Origin: CAZTDU01 sp050248795
Lineage (GTDB): Bacteria; Pseudomonadota; Gammaproteobacteria; Burkholderiales; SG8-39
NCBI GenBank assembly: GCA_050248795.1
Contig: JBFWRS010000027.1
Location: forward strand, 1 to 46,757
Length of the DNA: 46,757 bases
Reading direction: 5' to 3'
Shown: positions 24,978-32,740 of the stretch, in pieces
Layout of the letters: every line of letters begins with the position of its first letter
How positions within the stretch are numbered: position 1 is the first letter of the stretch
Program-made: the position numbers and the translations under genes
The notes under the pieces: model-generated
Databases searched by the model: none
The model's input: only the letters and a program-made list of their open reading frames with translations
What the model was told of the DNA's origin: nothing

Positions 24978-25004
24978 TCACGTTCCCCGCATGAGGAGAC
25001 GCGC

Positions 25005-25286
25005 ATGATTCATTTCGTGGTGCACGAGGATGGCGACGGCGTCGGCGTCGTGGTCGTCGAAGGCGTGAAGACCGGGCAGACGCTGGTCGGCTGGGTCATG
25101 GAGCAGGACAAGGAAATCAAGGTCACGGCGAAGGACGACATTCCGATCGGCCACAAGGTGGCGCTCAAGGCCTACAAGCCCGGCGACACCGTCATCAAGT
25201 ACGGCATCGACATCGGCAAGGTGGTGGCGCCGATCGAGCAGGGCGGCCACGCCCACGTGCAGAACATCAAGACCAAGCGCTGGTAG
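25005..25286 (+). CDS. suyA: UxaA-family small subunit, (2R)-sulfolactate sulfo-lyase alpha-like (SAF domain)
   Basis: A 93-residue SAF-domain protein, the small partner of two-subunit UxaA-family lyases/dehydratases. The sequence opens MIHFVVHEDGDGVGVVVVEG, contains DDIPIGHKVALK and ends in HVQNIKTKRW, which as I recall it is close to SuyA, the alpha subunit of the enzyme that removes sulfite from (2R)-3-sulfolactate to give pyruvate. Altronate/galactarate dehydratases share the fold but are usually fused. A GAGGAG site 7 bases upstream supports the start. First gene of the long operon; the large subunit follows after 17 bases. The family is certain; the substrate is likely but unproven. Confidence 0.7.
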   Translation: MIHFVVHEDGDGVGVVVVEGVKTGQTLVGWVMEQDKEIKVTAKDDIPIGHKVALKAYKPGDTVIKYGIDIGKVVAPIEQGGHAHVQNIKTKRW

Positions 25287-25303
25287 AAGCGGGGACGACA
25301 ATC

Positions 25304-26479
25304 ATGGCCATCGATCTTTCGAAATCCACGTTCTGGGGTTACAAGCGCGAGAACGGGCGCGTCGGCGTGCGCAACCACGTCATCATCCTGCCGGTGGACG
25401 ATCTCTCGAACGCCGCGTGCGAGGCGGTCGCCCACAACATCAAGGGCGTGCTGGCGATACCCCATCCCTACGGCCGCCTGCAGTTCGGCGCCGACCTGGA
25501 GCTCCACTTCCGCACGCTGATCGGAACCGGGGCAAACCCCAACGTCGCCGCGGTCGTCGTCATCGGCATCGAGGACGGCTGGGCGAAGAAGGTCGCCGAC
25601 GGCATTGCCGCCACCGGCAAGCCGGTGGCGTTCTTCGGCATCGAACTGCACGGCGACCACGACACCATCATGCGCGCCTCTCGCAAGGCGAAGGAGTTCG
25701 TGCAGTGGGCTTCGGAGCTGCGTCGCGAGGAGCGGCCGCTGAAGGACCTGTGGGTCTCCACCAAGTGCGGCGAATCCGACACCACCTCGGGCTGCGGCGC
25801 CAACCCCACCGTGGGCAACGCTTTCGACAAGCTCTACCCGCACGGCGTCACCATGGCGTTCGGCGAGACCACCGAACTCACCGGCGGCGAGCACCTGGTG
25901 GCGGCGCGCTGCCGCAACGACGAGGTGAGGAAGAAGTTCCAGTTCATGTTCGACCGCTACCAGGCGATCATCGACAAGCACAAGACCAGCGACCTGTCCG
26001 ACTCGCAGCCGACCAAGGGCAACATCGCGGGGGGACTCACCACGATCGAGGAAAAGGCGCTCGGCAACATCCAGAAGATCGGCAGGAAGTGCATGATCGA
26101 TGGCGTGCTGGACAAGCACGAGGAGCCCACCGGTCCGGGCCTGTGGTTCATCGATTCGTCCTCCGCGGCGGCGGAGATGGTCACGCTGTGCGCGGCGGCA
26201 GGCTACACGGTGCACTTCTTCCCCACCGGCCAGGGCAATGTCGTCGGCAACCCGATCCTGCCGGTGATCAAGCTGTGCGCCAACCCGCGCACGGTGCGGA
26301 CGATGTCCGAGCACATCGACGTCGACGTGTCCGGGCTGCTGCGCAAGGAGATGACGCCTGACCAGGCGGGCGATGCGCTGCTCGATTGCATGTTCCGTAC
26401 CGCGAACGGCAGGCTCACCGCGGCGGAGGCGCTTGGGCAGCGCCAGTTCGTGCTGACCCGCCTGTACGAGTCGGCCTGA
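25304..26479 (+). CDS. suyB: UxaA-family large subunit, (2R)-sulfolactate sulfo-lyase beta-like
   Basis: A 391-residue catalytic subunit of the UxaA/GarD family, expected to act with the preceding SAF protein and an Fe-type metal centre. Landmarks are GYKRENGRVGVRNHV at the start, CGESDTTSGCGANPTVG with its cysteines near residue 155-168, FGETTELTGGEH, and FPTGQGNVVGNP near 310. From memory these blocks and the C-terminus QRQFVLTRLYESA resemble SuyB more than altronate dehydratase. If so, it yields pyruvate and sulfite from (2R)-sulfolactate. No sulfite dehydrogenase or exporter is seen in the window, which weakens but does not exclude this. Confidence 0.68.
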   Translation: MAIDLSKSTFWGYKRENGRVGVRNHVIILPVDDLSNAACEAVAHNIKGVLAIPHPYGRLQFGADLELHFRTLIGTGANPNVAAVVVIGIEDGWAKKVADGIAATGKPVAFFGIELHGDHDTIMRASRKAKEFVQWASELRREERPLKDLWVSTKCGESDTTSGCGANPTVGNAFDKLYPHGVTMAFGETTELTGGEHLVAARCRNDEVRKKFQFMFDRYQAIIDKHKTSDLSDSQPTKGNIAGGLTTIEEKALGNIQKIGRKCMIDGVLDKHEEPTGPGLWFIDSSSAAAEMVTLCAAAGYTVHFFPTGQGNVVGNPILPVIKLCANPRTVRTMSEHIDVDVSGLLRKEMTPDQAGDALLDCMFRTANGRLTAAEALGQRQFVLTRLYESA

Positions 26480-26481
26480 GT

Positions 26482-26501
26482 TGGGGGCGTTCGCGCTCCC
26501 A
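26482..26501 (+). other. Intergenic RNA hairpin with TTCG loop
   Basis: An 8-pair stem (one G-T) closes on a TTCG tetraloop between the suyB-like stop and the next gene, just ahead of its AGGGG ribosome-binding site. No T-run follows, so it is a candidate stabilising or processing element rather than a terminator. Confidence 0.45.
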
Positions 26502-26512
26502 GGGGTACATCG

Positions 26513-27235
26513 ATGACCCAGGAAGGCAGGTTGAAGGTCAGGGTCTGGCGAACCGATGGGGGCGGCGCGTTTCAGTCGTTCGACGTGCCGCGCCACGCCA
26601 GCCAGACCGTGCTCGACGTCGTCACGCAGATCCAGCGCGAGCAGGATCCGACCCTGGCTTACCGGTTTGCGTGCCGCGTAGGCATGTGCGGCTCGTGCGC
26701 GATGACCGTGAATGGCGCGCCGCGCTGGACCTGCCGCACGCACGTCGACAACGTGGCGAAGGACGGCGAGCTCGAGATCGCGCCGCTGCGCAACCTGCCG
26801 GTGGTGCGCGACCTGGTCACCGACATGCGCTCGTTCTTCGACAAGTGGGCGCGCGCGCAAGGCCGGTTCGGCGGCACCCGTACGCGGCACGAGGATTTCG
26901 CGCGGGTATCGCCGGCGTCCGCCGCGCGCGTGGACGTCGACGCCGCGATCGAATGCATCGGCTGCGGCGTCTGCTACAGCGCCTGCGACGTCGTGGCATG
27001 GAATCCTGACTACCTCGGGCCGGCGGCGCTGAATCGTGCGTGGACGCTTGTGCGCGACGAGCGCGAAGGCGGCAACGCCGAGCGGCTGCGAGCGGTCGCG
27101 GGGGATTCCGGCGCGCACGCCTGCCACACGCACATGAGCTGCGCCGAGCGCTGCCCCAAGCACATCTCCCCCACCGCGGGGATCGCGGGCCTGAAGCGGG
27201 CGGCGGCAAGGGCGCTGCTGAAGGGCGAGCTTTGA
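26513..27235 (+). CDS. Succinate dehydrogenase/fumarate reductase iron-sulfur subunit
   Basis: A 240-residue complex-II B subunit that carries electrons between the flavoprotein and the membrane quinone site. The N-terminal plant-ferredoxin domain has CRVGMCGSC plus a distal Cys (WTCRT) for the 2Fe-2S cluster. The C-terminal domain has CIGCGVCYSAC, CHTHMSC and CAERCPK for the remaining clusters. The usual CP after the first cysteine group is CD here (YSACDVV). An AGGGG site precedes the ATG. It leads a split complex-II cluster whose A subunit lies at 29407. Confidence 0.9.
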   Translation: MTQEGRLKVRVWRTDGGGAFQSFDVPRHASQTVLDVVTQIQREQDPTLAYRFACRVGMCGSCAMTVNGAPRWTCRTHVDNVAKDGELEIAPLRNLPVVRDLVTDMRSFFDKWARAQGRFGGTRTRHEDFARVSPASAARVDVDAAIECIGCGVCYSACDVVAWNPDYLGPAALNRAWTLVRDEREGGNAERLRAVAGDSGAHACHTHMSCAERCPKHISPTAGIAGLKRAAARALLKGEL

Positions 27236-27570
27236 GCTATCGGACCGAGACCCGGCTCTGGGTCGCGCAGCGCGCAAGCGCCGCGGTACTGGCGATCTGC
27301 GTCGTCGTTCACCTGGCGACGATGATCTACGCGGTGCAGGGGGGCCTGTCTGCGGCCGAGATCCTTGCTCGCACCCGGGGCAGCCACGCATGGCTGGCCT
27401 TCTACTCGGTGTTCGTGCTGGCGGTCGCCGTGCACGCGCCGATCGGTTTGCGCGCGGTGCTGTCGGAATGGCTGGGGTGGCGCGGCCGCTCGCGCGACGC
27501 GTTCCTGGTCGTACTGGCGGTGTTGCTGGTGCTTCTCGGCATGCGGGCTGTAGCCGCGGTGTTCCGATGA
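27232..27570 (+). CDS. Complex-II-type cytochrome b/membrane subunit (first)
   Basis: A 112-residue hydrophobic protein with three membrane helices (about residues 14-32, 48-70 and 86-108). It begins SYRTETRLWVAQRASA; the QRASA segment and conserved histidines (VVHLA, VHAPIG) fit the haem/quinone-binding C subunit of succinate/fumarate oxidoreductases. The start is TTG at 27232, overlapping the B-subunit stop (TTGA), with a GGGCGAG stretch upstream; no ATG is available near the N-terminus. The next subunit overlaps its stop by 4 bases. Confidence 0.78.
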   Translation: MSYRTETRLWVAQRASAAVLAICVVVHLATMIYAVQGGLSAAEILARTRGSHAWLAFYSVFVLAVAVHAPIGLRAVLSEWLGWRGRSRDAFLVVLAVLLVLLGMRAVAAVFR

Positions 27571-27893
27571 GGAACCATCCGTCCTACTGGGCCTTCGTCG
27601 TGCACCGCATCTCCGGCGTGGCGCTGGCGCTGTTCCTGCCGCTGCACTTCCTTGCGCTGGGTAGCGCGCTCAACGGCGCGGCCGAGCTCGATGCATTCCT
27701 GTCGTGGACGCAGCAGCCGCTGGTGAAATTCGCCGAGTGGGGCATCGTGCTGCTGCTGGCCGCACACCTTGGCGGCGGGCTGCGGCTGCTCGCGCTGGAG
27801 TTCCTGCCATGGCGCGACTGGCAGAAGTCGCTTGCCGCCGCGGCTGCCGCTGCGTCGCTCGCAGTCGGCCTCGCTTTCGCACTCGCCTTGTAG
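27567..27893 (+). CDS. Complex-II-type membrane subunit (second, SdhC-like)
   Basis: A 108-residue protein with three membrane helices (about 13-32, 50-74 and 84-107). The N-terminal HRISGVALALFLPLHF matches the HRxSG/T motif of the SdhC cytochrome b subunit, where serine and arginine contact quinone, and a later histidine (LLAAHLGGG) is a haem-ligand candidate. ATG at 27567 overlaps the preceding stop (ATGA). With the preceding gene it should form the membrane anchor for the B and A subunits. Confidence 0.8.
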   Translation: MRNHPSYWAFVVHRISGVALALFLPLHFLALGSALNGAAELDAFLSWTQQPLVKFAEWGIVLLLAAHLGGGLRLLALEFLPWRDWQKSLAAAAAAASLAVGLAFALAL

Positions 27894-27896
27894 AAT
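27891..27896 (+). promoter_or_regulatory. Possible internal -10 before the fumarase genes
   Basis: TAGAAT built on the stop codon of the membrane subunit, 16 bases before the fumarase alpha start. Weak, one hexamer only. Confidence 0.25.
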
Positions 27897-27912
27897 TTCA
27901 GATGGAGCGCAG

Positions 27913-28788
27913 ATGAAGCTGGACTACAGCCAGATCGAGGAAGCCGCCAAGCAGCTGTACATCCGCGCGGTGAAGCTGCTGCCGCCGGACATCAAGGCGG
28001 GCTTCGACGTACTCGCCAGGGGCGAGACCAACGCGCGCGCCGGGCGCGTGCTGGGCACGATGATCCGCAACATCGCTGTCGCCGAGGACACCGACAACCT
28101 GCTGTGCCAGGACACCGGGATCCCGATCTACAACGTCTGGATCGGCCGCGGCGTCGAGGTGGACGGCATGGCGCTCAAGGCCGCGATCAGGGTGGGATGC
28201 GAGCGCGCCACGCGCGAGCACCCGCTGCGTTCCTCGGTGGTCCATCCGGTGACGCGCAAGAACGAGCACACCTCGTGCGGCCGCGGCGTCCCGGTGATCA
28301 ACATCGACTTCTCGGACCTAGAGAACACGCTCGAAATCGAGATGATCCCCAAGGGTTCGGGCTCCGAGAACAATTCGTTCCTGCGCATGGCGATCCCGGC
28401 CGAAGGGGTGGACGCGATCAAGACCTTCGTCGTCGACTGCGTGCTCGACGCGGGCGGCAAGACCTGCCCGCCTACCATCGTCGGCGTCGGCGTCGGCGGC
28501 ACTGCCGACCTGTGCCTGCACCTCGCCAAGGTAGCGGCGACGCGGCCGCTCGGTTCGTCCTGCGGCGATCCCGAGGGCGCGAAACTCGAGCAGGCGCTCA
28601 GCGCCGCCGTCAACCAGCTCGGCGTCGGGCCGCAGGGGCTGGGCGGTGATTCCACCGCGTTCGCGGTGCACGTGGAGACGGCCGCGACGCACATCACGAT
28701 GAATCCGGTGGCGGTCAACATGCAGTGTCACTCGGCGCGGCGTGCACGCGCGACTTTCAACGGCGCGGGGCTCAGCTATGGCTACTGA
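27913..28788 (+). CDS. Class I fumarate hydratase/tartrate dehydratase, alpha subunit
   Basis: A 291-residue alpha subunit of a two-subunit iron-sulfur hydro-lyase, normally interconverting fumarate and malate (or dehydrating tartrate). Cluster-ligand candidates are Cys in LLCQDTGIP, in GGKTCPPTIVG and in GSSCGDPEG. The block GSGSENNSFLRM is the family substrate loop. Start at 27913 ATG; the upstream frame runs into the membrane subunit. It lies inside the complex-II cluster, between the D-like and A-subunit genes, which ties it to succinate-fumarate-malate conversion. Mesaconase activity is a family alternative. Confidence 0.87.
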   Translation: MKLDYSQIEEAAKQLYIRAVKLLPPDIKAGFDVLARGETNARAGRVLGTMIRNIAVAEDTDNLLCQDTGIPIYNVWIGRGVEVDGMALKAAIRVGCERATREHPLRSSVVHPVTRKNEHTSCGRGVPVINIDFSDLENTLEIEMIPKGSGSENNSFLRMAIPAEGVDAIKTFVVDCVLDAGGKTCPPTIVGVGVGGTADLCLHLAKVAATRPLGSSCGDPEGAKLEQALSAAVNQLGVGPQGLGGDSTAFAVHVETAATHITMNPVAVNMQCHSARRARATFNGAGLSYGY

Positions 28789-29407
28789 ATCGCAGGCTAC
28801 GGACCACCGGTTCACGACGCCGATCACCGAGGCCCAGGCACGCAGCCTGCGCGTCGGTGACACCGTGACGCTTGACGGTACGCTCTACGGCATCCGCGAC
28901 GCGACGCAGATCCACATGTTCGACCGCGGCCGCAAGACCCGCTTCGACCTGACCGGGCACGCGGTGATCCATACCGCGCCCAATGTGCGCAAGGTGGAGG
29001 CGAATCCGGAGTTTCCCGCCGGCTACCAGCCGGTATGCATCGGCACCACCACCAGCGAACGCATGGAGCGCTTCACGCGGCCGCTGATGCAGCAATGCGG
29101 CGTGCGGCTGGTGATCGGCAAGGGCGGCTTGCGCGAGCGTTCGGCGGAGGCGTTTCGCGAGTTCGGCGGTGCCTACCTGGCGATCGTCGGCGGCGCCGCG
29201 GCGCTCGAGACTACCTGGGTCGAGGCGATCGAGGACGTGGACCTGGACGACCTGAACCCCGAGTCGCTGTGGAAGTTCCGCATCAAGGGTTTCGGCCCGC
29301 TGCTGGTCGCCATGGACAGCCACGGCGGCAGCCTGTACACGCAGGTGAAGCAGGATGCCAAAGAGCGGCGCGCCGCTGCGCTTGCCTCGCTGGGCGTGAA
29401 GGCCTAG
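28778..29407 (+). CDS. Class I fumarate hydratase/tartrate dehydratase, beta subunit
   Basis: A 209-residue beta subunit. Landmarks include LRVGDTVTLDGTLYGIRDA at the start of the swivelling domain, TTTSERMERF (substrate-binding Thr/Arg) and LVIGKGGL with the conserved lysine. ATG at 28778 overlaps the alpha stop by 11 bases, so the two are coupled; an upstream in-frame ATG at 28742 would overlap far more. Works with the alpha subunit as one enzyme, and its stop overlaps the GTG of the flavoprotein gene by one base. Confidence 0.87.
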   Translation: MATESQATDHRFTTPITEAQARSLRVGDTVTLDGTLYGIRDATQIHMFDRGRKTRFDLTGHAVIHTAPNVRKVEANPEFPAGYQPVCIGTTTSERMERFTRPLMQQCGVRLVIGKGGLRERSAEAFREFGGAYLAIVGGAAALETTWVEAIEDVDLDDLNPESLWKFRIKGFGPLLVAMDSHGGSLYTQVKQDAKERRAAALASLGVKA

Positions 29408-31134
29408 TGGAAACCACCGACACCGACATCCTGATCCTCGGCTCGGGCGGCGCCGGGTTGTTTGCCGCGCTGCATGCGCACCAGGCCGATCCAACGCTGT
29501 CGATTACCGTCGCCGTGAAGGGCCTGCTCGGCAAGTGCGGCTGCACGCGCATGGTGCAGGGCGGCTACAACGTCGCGATCGCCGCAGGCGACTCGGTCGA
29601 GCGCCATTTCATGGACACGATCGAGGGCGGCAAGTGGCTGCCGAACCAGGAGCTGGCGTGGAAGCTGGTGACGCTTGCGGTGGAGCGCATCCGCGAACTC
29701 GAGAATGAGCTGGGATGCTTCTTCGACCGCAATCCGGACGGCAGCATCCACCAGAAGGCGTTTGCCGGTCAGACCTTCGATCGCACGGTGCACAAGGGTG
29801 ACCTCACCGGCATCGAGATCATCAACCGCCTCGCCGAGCAGGTCTGGGCACGCAAGATCGGCCGGCTGGAGGAGCATCGCGCGGTCGAGCTGGTGAAGAC
29901 GAAGGCTGGCGATGCGATCGCCGGCGTGCTGATGATCGACATGCGCACGGGCGAGTACCGCTTCGTGCGCGCCAAGGCGGTGCTGCTCGCCACCGGCGGC
30001 GGGCCGACGATGTACAAGTACCACACGCCTTCGGGCGACAAGACCAGCGACGGACTTGCGATGGCCTTGCGAGCCGGCCTGCCGCTGCGCGACATGGAGA
30101 TGGTGCAGTTCCATCCCACCGGGCTGCTCGCCGGGACGCACACGCGCATGACCGGGACCGTGCTGGAGGAAGGATTGCGCGGCGCCGGCGGCTTCCTGCT
30201 GAACGGCGCAAGCGAGCGCTTCATGCCGAATTACGATCCCAAGGCCGAACGCGCCACGCGCGACGTCGTGTCGCGCTCCATGTACAGCGAGATCCGCGCC
30301 GGACGCGTCACGCCCAACGGCGGCCTTTACATCTCGATGGCGCACCTCGGTCCGGACAGGGTCGCGCGCGACTTCAAGGGCATGGTCGAGCGCTGCGCCG
30401 ATTGCGGCTTCGACCTTGCCGGCGGGCTGGTGGAAGTGGTGCCGACCGCGCACTACATGATGGGCGGGGTCGAATTCGGCGCCGATTGCAGGACGCAGCT
30501 GCCGGGCCTGTACACCGCAGGCGAGGATTCCGGCGGCGTGCATGGGGCCAACCGGCTCGGCGGCAACGGCGTCGCGAACTCGACCGTCTACGGCGGCGTC
30601 GCGGGGGAGTCGATGGCGAGCTGGGTGAGGGCCGAAGGCGCGTACCGCGAGCCGGATCGCGGCGGCATCGATGCCGCAATGGCGCGCTGCGAGCGCGCCT
30701 TCGCTCGCAAGGCCGGCGCGCATGGCACGCTCGAATCGGTGCGCGAGCGCCTGTACGAGCTGATGTGGGACAGCGTCGGCATCATTCGCGAGCGCGCGGG
30801 CCTGGAGTCAGCCGTCTCCGGCCTGCATGAACTGCGCAGCGCGCTGCATGCCGTCGGCGTCGCGGATGGCAACCGGGCGTTCAACCTGACTTGGCACGAC
30901 TGGATGAACCTCGACAGCCTGATCGACGTAAGCGAGGTCATCACCCGCGCGGCGCTTGCGCGCGAGGACTCGCGCGGCGCGCATTTCCGTTCCGACTTCC
31001 CGGAGGCGGGGCCGCTGGAGAGGTCGGCGTATACCAGTGCGAGCCTGCGCGGCGACGCGCTGGACATCGCGATGAAGCCCGTGGCGTTCACGCACGTTAG
31101 GCCTGGCGAGACGCTGCTCAAGGACGCGGCTTGA
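29407..31134 (+). CDS. Succinate dehydrogenase/fumarate reductase flavoprotein subunit
   Basis: A 575-residue FAD subunit that oxidises succinate or reduces fumarate. The dinucleotide loop is GSGGAG (12-17). Catalytic residues known from E. coli SdhA/FrdA are all present: H236 (QFHPTG), E254/E255 (LEEGLRGAGG), R285 (RDVVSRS), H349 (AHYMMGG) and R383 (ANRLGGN). The histidine that normally binds FAD covalently appears to be Cys46 (GCTRMVQGG), so FAD may be non-covalent. GTG at 29407 is used because the N-terminus follows at once. It is separated from its B, C and D partners by the fumarase pair. Confidence 0.9.
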   Translation: METTDTDILILGSGGAGLFAALHAHQADPTLSITVAVKGLLGKCGCTRMVQGGYNVAIAAGDSVERHFMDTIEGGKWLPNQELAWKLVTLAVERIRELENELGCFFDRNPDGSIHQKAFAGQTFDRTVHKGDLTGIEIINRLAEQVWARKIGRLEEHRAVELVKTKAGDAIAGVLMIDMRTGEYRFVRAKAVLLATGGGPTMYKYHTPSGDKTSDGLAMALRAGLPLRDMEMVQFHPTGLLAGTHTRMTGTVLEEGLRGAGGFLLNGASERFMPNYDPKAERATRDVVSRSMYSEIRAGRVTPNGGLYISMAHLGPDRVARDFKGMVERCADCGFDLAGGLVEVVPTAHYMMGGVEFGADCRTQLPGLYTAGEDSGGVHGANRLGGNGVANSTVYGGVAGESMASWVRAEGAYREPDRGGIDAAMARCERAFARKAGAHGTLESVRERLYELMWDSVGIIRERAGLESAVSGLHELRSALHAVGVADGNRAFNLTWHDWMNLDSLIDVSEVITRAALAREDSRGAHFRSDFPEAGPLERSAYTSASLRGDALDIAMKPVAFTHVRPGETLLKDAA

Positions 31135-32681
31135 AGCTCAGGGGTGCCGATGTACTCGCGCGCAGCATCGCGGCGGCGGGCTTGCGTCGCGTGTTCGCAC
31201 TGTCGGGCAATCACATCATGCCGGTCTACGATGCGGCGCTGGATGCGGCGCTGGACATCGTGCACGTGCGGCACGAGGGCGCCGCGGTGCACATGGCGGA
31301 CGCATGGGCGCGCACCACCGGCCAGACCGGCATTGCGCTGGTGACCGGCGGGCCAGGGCACGCAAATGCCGTCGGCGCCCTCTACACCGCGCTCGCCGCG
31401 GAATCGCCGGTCGTGCTGCTGTCCGGCCACGCGCCGCTGAACGAACTGGGCAAGGGCGCGTTCCAGGAGATGCGGCAGGCCGAGCTCGCCGCGCCGGTCG
31501 TCAAGGCGGCGTGGACCGCGCAGTCCGCGCAGACGCTGGGCGACGACCTTGCGCGCGCGGTGCGTACCGCAAATGCGGGGCGCCCGGGCCCGGTCCACCT
31601 TAGCCTGCCGAGCGATGTGCTGGACGCGCTCACAGAGGGCGGCGTACCGGAACCGGGCGCGTTCGCGTCTTCCCCCGCGCCGATGGACGAGCGCACGAAG
31701 GACGAGGTTCTGCAGGCGATCGGCGCTGCCGCAAGGCCGTTGCTGATCGCGGGTCCCCAGTTTGCCCGCCGGGGCGGCAGGGCAGTGCTGGCGGATTTCG
31801 AGGCGGCGAGCGGCATTCCCGCCTTCGTCATGGAAAGCCCGCGCGGCGTGAACGACCCCGCGCTCGGTCTGCTCGCAGAGGTGCTGGCAAAGGCGGATTG
31901 CGTTTTCCTGCTGGGCAAGCAGGCGGATTTCACGCTGCGCTTCGGCGCCGCATTCGCGCCGGGGTGCCGCGTTCTGGCGCTGGCCGAGGGCGCGGAGGCG
32001 ATGCCGGCGCTGCGGCAACTGGGCACGCTGCCTAAGCGCAGTGGCGACTGGCTGCGCGAAGTCCGCGCGGCGCTGGCGTATCGCACACCGTCATGGGCAA
32101 CGCTGAAGTCCGCCGCACAGGGGCCGCTGCACCCGGTGGAGCTTTGCCGAGAGGTACAGAAGCTGCTCGATGCGAAGAGGGACGGCGTGCTCGTTTCCGA
32201 TGGCGGCGAGATCGGGCAGTGGGCACAGGCATGCCTGTCGGCGCCGCACCGACTGATCAACGGCGTCGCCGGCGCCATCGGTCCGGGCCTGCCCTTCGCG
32301 ATTGCGGCCAAGCTCGCGCTGCCGCGATCTACCGTGGTGGCGATGATGGGTGATGGCACTTGCGGCTTCCACATCGCCGAGTTCGATACTGCCGCCCGGT
32401 ACGGCCTGCCTTTCGTGGCGGTGGTCGGCAACGACGCGACCTGGAACGCCGAGTACCAGATCCAGCTGCGCAGCTACGGTGAATCACGTGCGCACGGCAT
32501 GGCGCTTGCGCCGCAGACGCGCTACGACAGGGTTGCGCAGGCCTTGGGCGGACACGGGGAATTCGTCGAGTGCCCCGACCAGCTCTCTGGCGCGCTCGAG
32601 CGCGCCGTGAGTTCCGGCAAGCCGGCGTGCGTCAACGTATTGATCGAGCGCCATCCGGCGCCGGTCTGCCGGAGCGGCTGA
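31131..32681 (+). CDS. Thiamine-diphosphate-dependent enzyme, acetolactate-synthase-like
   Basis: A 516-residue ThDP enzyme with the three standard domains: pyrimidine-binding domain with catalytic glutamate E49 (VRHEGAAVHMADAWA), central domain (about 190-315), and PP domain with the Mg/ThDP motif GDGTCGFH...GNDATWN near 405-440. It is shorter than catalytic acetolactate synthase and belongs to the broad oxalyl-CoA decarboxylase/2-hydroxyacyl lyase-like set. Start is TTG at 31131 overlapping the flavoprotein stop (TTGA), with AAGGA upstream. Reaction unknown: a decarboxylase or carboligase on a 2-oxo acid such as pyruvate is plausible in this operon. Confidence 0.82.
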   Translation: MKLRGADVLARSIAAAGLRRVFALSGNHIMPVYDAALDAALDIVHVRHEGAAVHMADAWARTTGQTGIALVTGGPGHANAVGALYTALAAESPVVLLSGHAPLNELGKGAFQEMRQAELAAPVVKAAWTAQSAQTLGDDLARAVRTANAGRPGPVHLSLPSDVLDALTEGGVPEPGAFASSPAPMDERTKDEVLQAIGAAARPLLIAGPQFARRGGRAVLADFEAASGIPAFVMESPRGVNDPALGLLAEVLAKADCVFLLGKQADFTLRFGAAFAPGCRVLALAEGAEAMPALRQLGTLPKRSGDWLREVRAALAYRTPSWATLKSAAQGPLHPVELCREVQKLLDAKRDGVLVSDGGEIGQWAQACLSAPHRLINGVAGAIGPGLPFAIAAKLALPRSTVVAMMGDGTCGFHIAEFDTAARYGLPFVAVVGNDATWNAEYQIQLRSYGESRAHGMALAPQTRYDRVAQALGGHGEFVECPDQLSGALERAVSSGKPACVNVLIERHPAPVCRSG

Positions 32682-32740
32682 GGCTGTCATGCCGGCGTCT
32701 GGCATACTTCAAATTGTTTACCGTACCTAGAGGAAACCAC

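Noticed and set aside
25005..26479. Calling the UxaA-family pair altronate dehydratase
   Set aside because: Altronate dehydratase is usually a single fused chain next to hexuronate genes, none of which are here; the split form and motifs look more like SuyAB.
31131..32681. Reading the ThDP enzyme as sulfopyruvate decarboxylase (ComDE) or sulfoacetaldehyde acetyltransferase (Xsc), to fit a sulfonate pathway
   Set aside because: ComDE lacks the central domain and is much shorter, and Xsc is longer with different motifs as I recall them; the 516-residue three-domain form fits a generic acetolactate-synthase-like enzyme better.
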